The notes under the pieces are model-generated. The model was given only the letters and a program-made list of their open reading frames with translations. It searched no databases and was not told the origin of the DNA. DNA of 64,000 bases, taken from NCBI GenBank assembly GCA_021770245.1, contig JAETRI010000006.1, positions 55,383 to 119,382 on the forward strand. The letters run 5' to 3'. This stretch comes from Lachnospiraceae bacterium (GTDB lineage Bacteria > Bacillota > Clostridia > Lachnospirales > Lachnospiraceae). Shown here one piece after another: positions 8,198 through 17,070 of the stretch (position 1 is its first letter; every line of letters begins with the position of its first letter). A program made the translations under genes and the position numbers.

Positions 8198-8800
8198 ATG
8201 TTTGCATATTTGATCGGACGGATTGCGGATATTTCCGCGGACAACGTGGTGCTTGAAGTAAACCACATGGGTTTTAATATCAGAATACCGGGAAGCCTGA
8301 CCGGAAAGCTTCCCGGTATCGGAAAAGAAGTGAAGATCTATACCTATACCTGCGTGCGGGAGGACGCCTTTTGTCTCTACGGGTTTCTCACGAAAGACGA
8401 CCTGGAAATGTTCCGCCTCCTGATTACGGTGAACGGGATCGGCCCTAAAGGAGGTCTGGCGGTTTTGTCCGCAATGAGCGCGGACGACGTACGTTTTGCC
8501 GTCCTCTCTCAGGATGCGAAAGCGATAGCGAAGGCACCGGGAATCGGGGCGAAGACCGCGCAGAGGGTGATTTTGGATTTGAAGGATAAGATATCCTTAG
8601 AGGATACCCTCCGTCCGGAGGAGGGGGCTGCGGCTCTGGCGGACTCCGGGCTTACCGAGGCCAGAAACGAAGCGGTGGAGGCCCTCACGGCCCTCGGCTA
8701 TTCCCCGGCGGAAGCTCTGCGGGCCGTGAAGCAGATCGATAACGCGGAGGAGGCGGATGTGGAGGATTTGCTGAAGGCGGCGTTGAAAAAGCTGCTGTAA
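8198..8800 (+). CDS. ruvA: Holliday junction branch migration protein RuvA
   Basis: 200 aa, the usual RuvA length. The N-terminal OB domain starts MFAYLIGRIADIS and includes GFNIRIPGS. Two helix-hairpin-helix motifs follow (NGIGPKGGLAVLS and PGIGAKTAQRVILDLKDK). The small C-terminal domain that contacts RuvB is present (EALTALGYSPAEALRAV). RuvA tetramers hold the four-way junction while RuvB pumps DNA. AAGGGGAAAGGAAAAGG precedes the ATG. No ruvC adjoins, as is usual in Firmicutes that use RecU. Confidence 0.96.
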   Translation: MFAYLIGRIADISADNVVLEVNHMGFNIRIPGSLTGKLPGIGKEVKIYTYTCVREDAFCLYGFLTKDDLEMFRLLITVNGIGPKGGLAVLSAMSADDVRFAVLSQDAKAIAKAPGIGAKTAQRVILDLKDKISLEDTLRPEEGAAALADSGLTEARNEAVEALTALGYSPAEALRAVKQIDNAEEADVEDLLKAALKKLL

Positions 8801-8844
8801 GGGCCCTGCCTGCAGGGCGGCTTTTGGACGGATCAACGGGTCTG

Positions 8845-8879
8845 CGGCGGCAGAGTGAGAGGGAAGACGGAGAAAAGGC
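8845..8879 (+). repeat. GCGGCGGCAGAGTGAGAGG cassette before ruvB
   Basis: CTGCGGCGGCAGAGTGAGAGGG lies about 15-35 bases before the ruvB start. It is the right half of the GGCGGCAGAATGAGAGG cassette, one base different from the copies at 33161 and 33505. Upstream, GCCCTGCCTGCAGGGC (8802-8817) makes a separate small hairpin after ruvA. Here the GAGAGG is too far from ATG 8880 to be its ribosome site, so this looks like a decayed or displaced copy. Confidence 0.5.
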
Positions 8880-9875
8880 ATGGCAAGAGTCATCGAAACG
8901 AATATCACGGAAGAAGATATCCGGATAGAAGGGTCGCTGCGGCCCCAGAGGCTGGACGATTATATCGGACAGAAAAAGGCCAAAGAAAATCTGAAAGTCT
9001 ATATCGAGGCGGCGAAGGGGCGGGGAGACGCGCTGGATCATGTGCTGCTCTACGGTCCGCCGGGGCTGGGAAAGACCACGCTGGCCGGGATCATCGCCAA
9101 CGAGATGGGGGTGAATATGAAGGTGACCAGCGGACCCGCCATCGAAAAGCCCGGTGAGATGGCTGCCCTCCTGAATAACCTCCAGGAGGGGGATCTATTG
9201 TTCGTGGACGAAATACACCGTTTAAACCGCCAGGTGGAGGAAGTGCTTTATCCGGCCATGGAGGACTATGCCATCGACATCATGATCGGAAAGGGCGCTT
9301 CGGCCCGTTCCATCCGTCTGGAGCTGCCCCATTTTACCCTGGTGGGAGCCACCACCAGAGCCGGGCTTCTCACCGCTCCCCTGCGGGACCGGTTCGGCGT
9401 GATACACAGGCTGGAGTTTTATACGGTGGAGGAACTGAAGTTTATCATCCTCCATTCTGCGGGGATTCTGGGCGTACATATTGACGAAGCGGGGGCCGGG
9501 GAGATGGCCAAAAGGAGCAGGGGAACGCCCCGGCTCGCCAACCGGCTGCTGAAACGGGTGCGCGATTTTGCCCAGGTGCGTTTTGACGGCGTGATCACCG
9601 AAGAGGTGGCCAATCAGGCGCTGAATCTCCTGGATGTGGATAAGATGGGGCTGGACCGTGTGGACAGGAACATGCTGGATACCATGATATATAAATTCAA
9701 CGGCGGCCCCGTAGGGCTGGATACGCTGGCGGCAGCCATCGGGGAGGACCCCGGGACCATAGAGGACGTATATGAGCCCTATCTATTGCAGAACGGTTTT
9801 CTGAACCGCACGTCCAGGGGAAGGGTGGTGACGGATGCGGCCTACCGGCATTTGGGTCTTGAAATCCCACAGTAG
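8880..9875 (+). CDS. ruvB: Holliday junction branch migration ATPase RuvB
   Basis: 331 aa. AAA+ motor of the RuvAB complex. Walker A is [12 protein letters not shown], Walker [12 protein letters not shown], sensor 1 GATTRAG, the arginine-finger region PLRDRFG, and the C-terminal winged helix ends in [18 protein letters not shown]. All catalytic residues are in place. It lies 79 bases after ruvA in the same operon. The 3' end of the gene carries the -35 box of a promoter for zapA. Confidence 0.97.
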   Translation: MARVIETNITEEDIRIEGSLRPQRLDDYIGQKKAKENLKVYIEAAKGRGDALDHVLLYGPPGLGKTTLAGIIANEMGVNMKVTSGPAIEKPGEMAALLNNLQEGDLLFVDEIHRLNRQVEEVLYPAMEDYAIDIMIGKGASARSIRLELPHFTLVGATTRAGLLTAPLRDRFGVIHRLEFYTVEELKFIILHSAGILGVHIDEAGAGEMAKRSRGTPRLANRLLKRVRDFAQVRFDGVITEEVANQALNLLDVDKMGLDRVDRNMLDTMIYKFNGGPVGLDTLAAAIGEDPGTIEDVYEPYLLQNGFLNRTSRGRVVTDAAYRHLGLEIPQ

Positions 9876-9888
9876 TTTGATATATAAT
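9859..9888 (+). promoter_or_regulatory. Promoter for zapA
   Basis: TTGAAA (9859-9864), 18-base spacer, TATAAT (9883-9888). The -35 lies in the last codons of ruvB and the -10 just after its stop. The next gene is zapA at 10011, giving a leader of about 115 bases that contains a small hairpin (CGGGC/GCCCG near 9913-9930). Confidence 0.65.
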
Positions 9889-10010
9889 AAAACGAATAGG
9901 ATGCCTAAAGCGGCGGGCTTATGAGGCCCGTCATCTGTCCGTGAAGGATTGCGGGCAGGACCGCGGCAGACACAGGGGATTTATGACGGGGATACGAAGG
10001 AGTATGGGTT

Positions 10011-10421
10011 ATGGCCATGAAGACGGATACAGAGGTGCTCATCGGCGGTAAGGTTTTTACGCTGACCGGATATGAGAGCGAAGACTACCTGCAGAGGGTG
10101 GCGTCTTATATAAACAATAAAATCGCGGAGTATGGGAAGATCGACAGCTTCCGCCGGCAGCCCATGGACCGCCAGAATGTACTGCTGCAGCTGAACATTG
10201 CGGACGACTACTTCAAGGCCAAAAAACAGATTTCCCTTTTGGAGGAAGAGCTTCAGACAAAGGAAAAGGAGCTTTACGATCTGAAGCATGAACTGATCGC
10301 CACCCAGATCAAGCTGGAAAATACGGAAAAATCCTTACAGAATACGCAGAATGACCTGAACGAAAGCTCCAGAAAGATCATCCGCCTGGAAACGGAACTG
10401 GCGGAGCATAATAAAAAGTGA
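10011..10421 (+). CDS. zapA: Cell division protein ZapA
   Basis: 136 aa. The N-terminal part matches ZapA: TEVLIGGKVFTLTGYESEDYLQRVASYINNKI, then about 85 residues of continuous coiled coil (Glu/Lys/Leu heptads). ZapA binds FtsZ and bundles protofilaments at the division septum. It is longer than the roughly 85-aa B. subtilis form; an extended coiled coil is common in clostridial versions. AAGGAG (9997-10002) is eight bases from ATG 10011. It has its own promoter and terminator, so it is probably monocistronic. Confidence 0.87.
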   Translation: MAMKTDTEVLIGGKVFTLTGYESEDYLQRVASYINNKIAEYGKIDSFRRQPMDRQNVLLQLNIADDYFKAKKQISLLEEELQTKEKELYDLKHELIATQIKLENTEKSLQNTQNDLNESSRKIIRLETELAEHNKK

Positions 10422-10434
10422 AGAACCTTTCGGA

Positions 10435-10490
10435 CAGTTCATCCCGGCTGGGCCACAGGGCGGATACCGGCCCGGGGTGGACTGTTTTTA
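10435..10490 (+). terminator. Rho-independent terminator after zapA
   Basis: CAGTTCATCCCGG (10435-10447) pairs with CCGGGGTGGACTG (10472-10484) with two G-U pairs, followed by TTTTTATT. The strong stem plus T-run downstream of the zapA stop is a typical intrinsic terminator. Confidence 0.8.
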
Positions 10491-10523
10491 TTATCCGGGA
10501 ATCGGATTTCCTTATTAAATTAA

Positions 10524-10652
10524 GAGCCGCCCTGCGGCGGCAGAATGTGAGGTTAGGTTGAAAAAAGGCCTGATGGCCCCTTTTCAACCGGCATTTGTGC
10601 CGCAGGCGGCCCAAATGGGATCACATCGCGGCGCCGCAAAAGACGCGGCATG
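10524..10652 (+). repeat. Composite hairpin element upstream of the U32 peptidase
   Basis: Three parts in order. First, GCCGCC-CTGC-GGCGGC with AGAATGTGAGG (10525-10552), the start-site cassette. Second, a hairpin of GGTTGAAAA and TTTTCAACC with internal GGCC/GGCC around TGAT (10556-10589). Third, a short version of the multi-stem module: ATTTGTGCCGC, GGCGGCCCAAAT, then GCCGC and GCGGC around AAAAGAC (10592-10651), ending GCGGCATGAAAGG. The final GGGGT serves the gene start at 10665. It fills the space between zapA's terminator and the next gene. Confidence 0.75.
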
Positions 10653-10664
10653 AAAGGGGTTAAA

Positions 10665-13067
10665 ATGACGAAACCGGAGCTGCTGGCTCCCGCGGGGGAT
10701 TATGCCTGCTTTCGGGCGGCCCTGAAGGCGGGAGCGGATGCGGTATATCTGGGCGGGCGTCTGTATGGCGCACGCGCCTTTGCGGGGAATTTCAGCGAAG
10801 AGGAAGTGGTGGAGGCGCTGAAAGAGGCCCACTTTTACGGGAAAAAGATCTATCTTACCGTCAATACGCTGATGCGCCAGGAGGAGCTGGACGGCCTGGA
10901 GGGATTTATGGCGCCCTTCTGGGAAGCGGGACTGGACGGCGCCATCGTGCAGGATGTGGGCGCGCTTTCGGTTCTGCAAAGGCGCTTCCCCTCCCTGTCC
11001 CTGCATGCCAGCACCCAGATGACCGTTACGGATGCGGCAGGGGCGGAGGCGTTGAAAGGGCTGGGGATCTCTCGGGTGGTTCCGGCGAGGGAACTTTCCC
11101 TTAAGGAGGTGGCAGCGCTGCGCCGGGAAAGCGGGCTGGAGGTGGAGATATTCATCCACGGAGCCATGTGCTACAGTTATTCCGGGCAATGTCTGTTCAG
11201 CAGCTTTCTGGGAGGCAGGAGCGGAAACCGGGGGCGCTGCGCACAGCCCTGCCGTCAGCCCTATCGGATCCTGGACGAGAACGGGAGGGAATATCCTGCG
11301 GGAAACGGCGCCGCAGGGCAGGGGCGGAAAAGCGCGCGCCCTTCCCGGGAGGGAGGCGTGCCGGAATTTTATCCTCTGAGCCTGAAGGACATGTGTACCC
11401 TGGACATTCTGCCGGAGTTGATGGACGCCGGGGTGGATTCTTTTAAAATAGAGGGCCGCATGAAGAAGCCGGAGTATGTGGCCGGGGTGACTTCGGTGTA
11501 CCGGCGGAGGATCGACGCCCTTTCGGAGCGCTTTGAATCGGAGGGAAGAAAAAAAGTTCTTTCGGATTTCCCGGAGGAAGACGGGGGACGCGGCATCCTG
11601 CATTCCCTGTATATCCGCAGCGGCCCCGGAGAAGGGTATTATTCCAGGCATAACGGAAGGGAAATGATCACTCTCACCCGCCCCGGCTACGCGGGGACGG
11701 ATGAGGGGATTTTGGAACGGATCCGGCAGGAGGTGATGGAGCCGCCTCTGGAGGTGCCGGTTTTTTTGGAAGCCTGCCTGCGGGAGGGAGAACCGAGCCT
11801 CCTGTCCGCCCGGGATGAAGAGGGGAGCCGGATATCCGTACTAGGGGATAGGGCGGTGAAGGCGCAGAAGCGCCCCGTTACGGAGGATGAGGTGGAAAAA
11901 CGGCTGCGCAAGAGCGGGGGAAGCGGTTTTTATGTAAAGGAACTGCAAATCGAGATGGATAAGGATATTTTTCTCCCCGTCAGCTCTCTGAACGAACTGC
12001 GGCGCAGCGCGCTGAATGCGCTGAAAAAGAAGCGGATCGAGGCGCATATGCCCTCCCGGCCGGAGCAAAAGGGGAAAGAAAGAACGGGCCCTCTTTCCGT
12101 GCGGGAAAACCGTATCGCAGACGGCAGGGCCGCCGGTAAGAGAAGCGGCGGCGTGAGAGAAGGGGCTCTTCCGGCCTTCCACGCGACGGTTGTTACCCCG
12201 AAGCAGCTGGAGGCCTGCCTGGCCGCCGGCGTCTCCCGGATCTACCTGCCCGCTTCCCGGATGGACGGGAAAATGAAGGATGCGATGGAAAGAGCCGGAG
12301 AAACATCTTTGTTTCGGGAAACAGAATTGTTTCGGGAAACATCTTTGTTTCGAGAAACAGAATTGTTTCGAGAAACATCTTTGTTTCGAGAAACAGAATT
12401 GTTTCTTTCCCTGCCCGTGATCTGGCGCCGGGAAACGCGGCAGGAGCTTTCATTTGTCAGAGAGCTCTTGGATACGGGCCGGTTCGCAGGCGTGCAGGTC
12501 GGTTCCCTGTCGGCTTTACCCTGGCTGGAGCGGCAGGGCTGGAAAGGGAGCGTGGCCTTCGACCATCGGATCTATATCTGGAACAGGCAGACTTTGGAAT
12601 TCTGGAAGGACAGGGCGGATACCTGGTGTGCTCCGCTGGAGCTGAATCGTCGGGACGTGTATGCCCTTTTAAAGGAGGAGGGGCCGGAAAACGAGGTGCT
12701 CTCCTACGGCCGGGTCCCGATGATGGTGACGGCGAACTGTATCTATAAGACGATGGGAAAGTGTAAAAAGGAACCCGGCGGATGCCGCAGAGGTGCTCTG
12801 GCCGACCGGTATGGGGTGCGCTTCCCGGTACGGGCGGACTGCCGGTTCTGTTACAATATCATCTATAATTCCGTCCCGCTGTCCCTCCATGATTATGCGC
12901 AGGAGATGGCGCAAAACGGTGTTTCGGCCCTTCGGTTTGACTTTCTTTCGGAGGACGAGCGGGAGACGGAGGGCATTTTGTCGTCGTTTCGTGCGGCGCT
13001 TTCGGGAGAGGCCTGCGAGGTATCCTATCCCTTTACCACAGGACATTTCAAAAAAGGAGCGTACTAG
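10665..13067 (+). CDS. U32 family peptidase / collagenase-like protein
   Basis: 800 aa. The N-terminal half is a U32 TIM-barrel-like domain: PELLAPAGDYACFRAALKAGADAVYLGG, then the U32 signature EIFIHGAMCYSYSGQCLFSS and the cysteine set GNRGRCAQPCRQPY. U32 proteins include RlhA and UbiU/V-like Fe-S proteins, so peptidase activity is not certain. A DUF3656-like middle follows, and the C-terminal part has another cysteine cluster (CKKEPGGC...CRFC). ATG 10665 follows AAAGGGG; an in-frame ATG at 10650 lies in the repeat element. Oddities: an Arg/Gly/Ser-rich insert near residues 205-230 and a six-unit LFRET array near residues 545-581. Confidence 0.85.
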   Translation: MTKPELLAPAGDYACFRAALKAGADAVYLGGRLYGARAFAGNFSEEEVVEALKEAHFYGKKIYLTVNTLMRQEELDGLEGFMAPFWEAGLDGAIVQDVGALSVLQRRFPSLSLHASTQMTVTDAAGAEALKGLGISRVVPARELSLKEVAALRRESGLEVEIFIHGAMCYSYSGQCLFSSFLGGRSGNRGRCAQPCRQPYRILDENGREYPAGNGAAGQGRKSARPSREGGVPEFYPLSLKDMCTLDILPELMDAGVDSFKIEGRMKKPEYVAGVTSVYRRRIDALSERFESEGRKKVLSDFPEEDGGRGILHSLYIRSGPGEGYYSRHNGREMITLTRPGYAGTDEGILERIRQEVMEPPLEVPVFLEACLREGEPSLLSARDEEGSRISVLGDRAVKAQKRPVTEDEVEKRLRKSGGSGFYVKELQIEMDKDIFLPVSSLNELRRSALNALKKKRIEAHMPSRPEQKGKERTGPLSVRENRIADGRAAGKRSGGVREGALPAFHATVVTPKQLEACLAAGVSRIYLPASRMDGKMKDAMERAGETSLFRETELFRETSLFRETELFRETSLFRETELFLSLPVIWRRETRQELSFVRELLDTGRFAGVQVGSLSALPWLERQGWKGSVAFDHRIYIWNRQTLEFWKDRADTWCAPLELNRRDVYALLKEEGPENEVLSYGRVPMMVTANCIYKTMGKCKKEPGGCRRGALADRYGVRFPVRADCRFCYNIIYNSVPLSLHDYAQEMAQNGVSALRFDFLSEDERETEGILSSFRAALSGEACEVSYPFTTGHFKKGAY
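12300..12407 (+). repeat. 18-bp tandem array of TGTTTC-NN-GAAACA palindromes inside the U32 gene
   Basis: Six consecutive 18-base units alternate between GAAACATCTTTGTTTCGR and GAAACAGAATTGTTTCGR, coding ETSLFR and ETELFR in turn. Each junction makes TGTTTC-GG/GA-GAAACA, five copies at 18-base spacing from 12310. The reading frame is kept. The array is absent from typical U32 proteins as far as I know them. Confidence 0.92.
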
Positions 13068-13071
13068 CCGG

Positions 13072-14478
13072 ATGGAGCAGTACATTATCATCTATTCCAA
13101 ATATGTGATCGCGGCCCTGACGGTGATCTATACGCTTCTTTCCTGCCTGCGGGCGGCGGGCAGGCGCCGAAGCCGGAAGGGGATCGACAATGTGCTAAGC
13201 ATTCTGATCTTCCTGATTCAGTTCGCCGCATTCCTTACCATGTGCCTGGAGAAGGGCTCCGTGGATTATCTCTTCTTTTATGCCTTTTCCCAGATCGCCC
13301 TTTTTGCATCCATGGCCCTGTTTCTGATGCTCTTTCCGGAAACGGACCGCCTGCTGTTAAACAACATGTGCCTGCTCTTGGGAACCGGTTTTATCATGCT
13401 GGCGAGGCTGGATCTGGCCAAGGCCGGAAGGCAGCTGATCATTGCGGCGTTTTCCCTGGGAATTTCCATGGCGGTCCCCTTTCTGATGCACAAATGGGAG
13501 GAGTTTCTTCCCGGATTGACCTGGGTTTATCTGGGAACGGGAGCGGCGGTTCTCTCGGCGGTCCTGCTCCTGGGAGAGGTCACCCGGGGTTCCCGGCTGA
13601 CCTTCAGCCTGGCGGGGTTTTCCTTCCAGCCCTCGGAGTTCGTAAAGCTGCTTTTTGTATTCGGCATCGCCGCCATGCTTTGGGAGGATGCCTCCTTAAA
13701 GCGTGTGGCGCTCTGCGGGGCTGCGGCGGCCGTCCATGTGCTGATCCTGGCGTTGTCCCGGGACCTGGGAAGCGCGCTGATCTTTTACATAGCATTTGTG
13801 TTCCTGGTATTCCTTGCCAGCGGAAAGGCGGTATACCTGTTTCTGGGAGGGGCGGGGGGAGCGGCGGCTTCCTGGGCGGCCTATCGGCTGTTTTCCCATG
13901 TCCGGGTGCGCCTGCAGGCCTGGCGGGATCCCTGGAGCGTGATCGACGATGAGGGTTTCCAGATCACCCAATCCCTGTTTGCCCTGTCCAGGGGGAGCTG
14001 GTTCGGGCTGGGGATCGGTCAGGGGACGCCGAAGGATATCCCCTTTGTGGAAACGGATTTTATCTTCGCCGCCGTCACGGAGGAAATGGGCCTTTTATTT
14101 TCCGTCTGCCTGCTGACGGTCTGCCTCACCTGTTTTCTGGTATTCCTGCGGACTGCCTGGGAAGAAGAGGACCGCTTTTACGGCCTGACGGCGGCCGGCC
14201 TTGGGGTGGTTTACATTTTCCAGACCTTCTTAACGGTCGGGGGAGGGACCAAATTCATACCGCTCACCGGGGTGACCCTCCCCTTCGTCAGCTACGGAGG
14301 GAGCAGTATCCTGGCATCCTGCCTGCTGTTCGCCGTCGTCCAGGCGATCCGTATAAGATGCCGAAAGGAGCGGGAGAGAAGGAACGGTTCCCATAACAGA
14401 CGGTCGGACTGGGAGGAAGAGGATGACTGGACAGAGGAAACATACGGTTACGACGAAGAAGAGCCCTGCCGGGAATAG
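13072..14478 (+). CDS. FtsW/RodA/SpoVE family peptidoglycan polymerase
   Basis: 468 aa polytopic SEDS protein. It has about ten hydrophobic helices and SEDS hallmarks: GFSFQPSEFVKLLFV, LSRDLGSALIFY, and near the end GVTLPFVSYGGSSILAS. SEDS proteins polymerise lipid II glycan strands and pair with a class B PBP, which is the next gene (overlap 56 bases). The frame is open far upstream into the U32 gene; ATG 13072 follows AAAAAGGAG and starts MEQYIIIYSKYV just before the first helix. Whether it serves division, elongation or sporulation cannot be told. Confidence 0.92.
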   Translation: MEQYIIIYSKYVIAALTVIYTLLSCLRAAGRRRSRKGIDNVLSILIFLIQFAAFLTMCLEKGSVDYLFFYAFSQIALFASMALFLMLFPETDRLLLNNMCLLLGTGFIMLARLDLAKAGRQLIIAAFSLGISMAVPFLMHKWEEFLPGLTWVYLGTGAAVLSAVLLLGEVTRGSRLTFSLAGFSFQPSEFVKLLFVFGIAAMLWEDASLKRVALCGAAAAVHVLILALSRDLGSALIFYIAFVFLVFLASGKAVYLFLGGAGGAAASWAAYRLFSHVRVRLQAWRDPWSVIDDEGFQITQSLFALSRGSWFGLGIGQGTPKDIPFVETDFIFAAVTEEMGLLFSVCLLTVCLTCFLVFLRTAWEEEDRFYGLTAAGLGVVYIFQTFLTVGGGTKFIPLTGVTLPFVSYGGSSILASCLLFAVVQAIRIRCRKERERRNGSHNRRSDWEEEDDWTEETYGYDEEEPCRE

Positions 14479-15970
14479 AAAGCAGCCCGGGCAGGCCGTG
14501 CGCCAAAGCGGCCGGACAGGCGGAAAAAGGAAGAAAAGGAGCAGGAAAACGAGGGCTTCCGAACGGACATTCTTCAGAAGCCTGGCGGGCTGTGCCGTCT
14601 TTTTCGGCGTCCTGTTTACGGGGCTGGCGGCCTATCTGTGTATCTACGTTTCCACCCGTTCGGAGGAGCTTTTCAATAACAGCTACAACAGCAGACAGAG
14701 CGTGCTGGCACAGAAAAATATCCGGGGGACGATCTATTCCTCCGACGGTCGTATCCTGGCGCAGACGGTGACGGACGAGGCGGGGGAGGAGGTGCGCGAA
14801 TATCCCTTTGCCAATGTATTTTCCCACATCGTGGGCTATACGGCCCGGGGAAAGACGGGATTGGAGGCCCTGGCGAATTTCTATCTGGTCAATACCTCGG
14901 CCGGCGCATCCGAACAGGCCGAAAATGCGGCTGCCGGCAGGAAGAATCCGGGGAACAATCTGGTCACCACCCTGGATGCCAAGCTGCAGCAGGCGGCCTA
15001 TGATGCCCTGGGGGTATATGAGGGGGCCGTTGTGGTGATGGAGCCGTCCACGGGGAGGATCCTGGCGATGGTATCCAAACCGGACTTCGATCCTAACCGG
15101 ATCGCGGAGATCTGGGAGGAGGTCACCTCGGATAAGGAAAGCTCCGTTCTGTTAAACCGCGCCTCCCAAGGCGTCTATCCCCCCGGCTCCACCTTTAAAA
15201 TCATCACGGCTCTGGAATATATGCGTGAGAACCCGGAAAGCTGGAAAAACTACGGTTACCAATGCGACGGAAGCTATACCTATCAGGACAGTACCATACG
15301 CTGTTTCCACGGAAACCGCCACGGAAGCGTGGGATTTACCCGTTCCTTTGCCAAATCCTGCAATGCATCCTTTGCCAACATGGGAATGACGCTGGATAAG
15401 GAGCGTTACCTTGCCACCATGGAAGAGCTGCTGATCAATCAGCCCCTGCCGGTGGATATCCCCCACTCGGACAGCCGGGTTTTCCTGACAAAGGACAGCG
15501 GCGGAGCGGACATGATCCAGACCGTGATCGGCCAGGGAAAAACCCAGATGACCCCGCTGCACATGTGCATGATCACCTCCGCCATCGCCAACGACGGGGT
15601 ATTGATGCGCCCCTACGAAATGGAGCGGATCGAGAGGCCGGACGGGACCTGCGTCAAGGAGTTTGCCCCGACGGAATACGGGAGGCTTCTCTCCGCCCGG
15701 GAGGCTGCGGATCTGAGAGAGTTGATGGCCGATGTGGTGAAGGAGGGAACCGCCACCCGCCTTTCCGGTCTGTCCTACACGGCGGCCGGAAAAACGGGTT
15801 CCGCGGAGTTCAACGGAAACAAAGCGGATTCCCATGCCTGGTTTACCGGATTTGCCCCTGTGGAGAACCCGCAGGTAGTGGTGACGGTAATTATAGAAGG
15901 AATCGGTTCGGGCGGAGATTATGCGGTGCCCATCGCCAGGCGGGTGTTTGATGCCTGGTTCGGCGTTTGA
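14423..15970 (+). CDS. Class B penicillin-binding protein (transpeptidase)
   Basis: 515 aa. A highly basic cytoplasmic tail (residues 1-48), one membrane span (about 50-76), a short dimerisation-like domain, and a transpeptidase domain. Catalytic motifs: SxxK S256-T-F-K259 (PPGSTFK), SxN S312-C-N314, KTG 457-459. It crosslinks peptidoglycan made by the SEDS protein encoded just upstream, with which it overlaps by 56 bases. The short N-terminal domain resembles PbpA-type proteins paired with RodA/FtsW in actinobacteria and clostridia rather than large PBP2. GGGAGGAAGAGG precedes ATG 14423. Confidence 0.92.
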   Translation: MTGQRKHTVTTKKSPAGNRKQPGQAVRQSGRTGGKRKKRSRKTRASERTFFRSLAGCAVFFGVLFTGLAAYLCIYVSTRSEELFNNSYNSRQSVLAQKNIRGTIYSSDGRILAQTVTDEAGEEVREYPFANVFSHIVGYTARGKTGLEALANFYLVNTSAGASEQAENAAAGRKNPGNNLVTTLDAKLQQAAYDALGVYEGAVVVMEPSTGRILAMVSKPDFDPNRIAEIWEEVTSDKESSVLLNRASQGVYPPGSTFKIITALEYMRENPESWKNYGYQCDGSYTYQDSTIRCFHGNRHGSVGFTRSFAKSCNASFANMGMTLDKERYLATMEELLINQPLPVDIPHSDSRVFLTKDSGGADMIQTVIGQGKTQMTPLHMCMITSAIANDGVLMRPYEMERIERPDGTCVKEFAPTEYGRLLSAREAADLRELMADVVKEGTATRLSGLSYTAAGKTGSAEFNGNKADSHAWFTGFAPVENPQVVVTVIIEGIGSGGDYAVPIARRVFDAWFGV

Positions 15971-15995
15971 CGGCGGCGGGATTTCAATTTAATGC

Positions 15996-16024
15996 TTGCC
16001 TAACCCGCCCTTTTAGGATATACT
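15996..16024 (+). promoter_or_regulatory. Promoter for the Nudix gene
   Basis: TTGCCT (15996-16001), 17-base spacer, TATACT (16019-16024). It stands alone in the 125-base gap between the PBP gene and the Nudix gene, about 70 bases before the start codon. Confidence 0.7.
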
Positions 16025-16095
16025 AAAACCAGTTTAGCAAAAAGGGACATGCCTGTATGCATGGCCTCAAGGTCGCACACCATGGAGGGATTGCA

Positions 16096-16542
16096 ATGAT
16101 AGAAGCAACGAGCTGTGGCGGTGTGGTGGTTTTCCGGGGGAAGATTCTGCTTTTGTACAAGAATTTCAGAAATAAGTATGAGGGCTGGGTATTGCCTAAG
16201 GGAACGGTGGAGGCAGGAGAGGATTTTAAAGAAACGGCTTTGAGAGAGGTGCTTGAGGAAAGCGGCGCGCGGGCCACGATCGTAAAGTATATCGGGAAGA
16301 GCGAATATTCCTTTAATGTGCCGGAGGATACGGTGGAAAAGGAAGTGCACTGGTATCTGATGATGGCGGACAGCTATTACAGCAAGCCGCAGCGGGAAGA
16401 GTACTTTATGGACTCGGGGTTTTACAAATATCATGAGGCCTATCATCTGCTCAAGTTCGCCAACGAAAAACAGATGTTGGAGAAGGCATACCAGGAATAT
16501 CTGGAACTAAAGAGGAAGAATCTTTGGGGAAGCAGAAGATAG
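16096..16542 (+). CDS. Nudix hydrolase
   Basis: 148 aa from ATG 16096 (GGAGGG six bases upstream; the open frame runs up to 16057). The Nudix box fits G-x5-E-x7-RE-x-x-EE-x-G: GTVEAGE, DFKETAL, REVLEESGA. Nudix enzymes cleave nucleoside diphosphates linked to another group; the start MIEATSCGGVVVFRGKILLLYKN resembles diadenosine polyphosphate (Ap4A)-type hydrolases, though the substrate is not fixed by sequence. It has its own promoter and looks monocistronic. Confidence 0.88.
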   Translation: MIEATSCGGVVVFRGKILLLYKNFRNKYEGWVLPKGTVEAGEDFKETALREVLEESGARATIVKYIGKSEYSFNVPEDTVEKEVHWYLMMADSYYSKPQREEYFMDSGFYKYHEAYHLLKFANEKQMLEKAYQEYLELKRKNLWGSRR

Positions 16543-16619
16543 CTTCACAGGATGTTGGCGGATTCCCCCGATTTCTAAAGCCGGCCGTCACGACGGAAGA
16601 GAAAGGAAACGCAAAAGAG

Positions 16620-16647
16620 GCGGGATGGAGTCAAGGCTCCATGCCGC
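16620..16647 (+). terminator. Hairpin after the Nudix gene
   Basis: GCGG-G-ATGGAG pairs with CTCCAT-G-CCGC around a TCAAGG loop. Only a weak T-rich tail follows (TTGCTTAGTCTT), so it may be a poor terminator or another intergenic stem-loop. Downstream at 16709-16725, CCGCC-TTAG-GGCGG-CAGAA is a further half-cassette of the start-site repeat family, about 25 bases before the next gene. Confidence 0.45.
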
Positions 16648-16749
16648 TTGCTTAGTCTTACGGGAAATGTCCGGGCAGGATTGCGCTCCGGCAGAGAAAC
16701 CGCCTTAGGGCGGCAGAACGGTGTTTTTATATTTAAGAAGGGGCGGTTC

Positions 16750-17058
16750 ATGAAATTCTATGACAGGCTCTATGTGGGGGAATCCATAACGGATCCCGAA
16801 AAAGTGAAATGGAAGCTGCTGCATAACGCGGGGCAGTTTTCCGTCTATGTGATCGCTCTGGCCCAATCGGACGACCAGCTGGATATTTTCCACTGTGCCC
16901 AGCTGAAGCAGAGGTATTACGACAGGGAAAACCTGTTCATAGTGGGGCTGGCGGGAAGCAGAGAAGAAGCGGTGGGCCTTGTGGTCGCCATGACGGAAGA
17001 GGTCGTGGAAAAAACGGGAGAAGCGGATATCAGAGGGTACATTCAGCGGTCCGGGTAA
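16750..17058 (+). CDS. Conserved-looking hypothetical protein, 102 aa
   Basis: Start ATG 16750 (MKFYDRLYVGESITDPEKVKWKL) with GAAGGGGCGG upstream; the frame is open from 16648 but that stretch is intergenic repeat. The protein is soluble, mixed alpha/beta, with LYVGE..., VYVIALAQSDDQLDIFHCAQLKQRYY and IVGLAGSREEAVGLVVAMTEE. The last part looks like a helix that senses or binds, but I recognise no family. Twelve bases separate it from the DUF2953 gene, so it probably belongs to the DUF2953-ytfJ operon. Confidence 0.72.
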   Translation: MKFYDRLYVGESITDPEKVKWKLLHNAGQFSVYVIALAQSDDQLDIFHCAQLKQRYYDRENLFIVGLAGSREEAVGLVVAMTEEVVEKTGEADIRGYIQRSG

Positions 17059-17070
17059 ACGGGGAGGCTT

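Noticed and set aside
8197..8266. Possible regulatory leader or short frame before ruvA on the minus strand
   Set aside because: Antisense frames there have no motif; ruvA's start and ribosome site explain the region.
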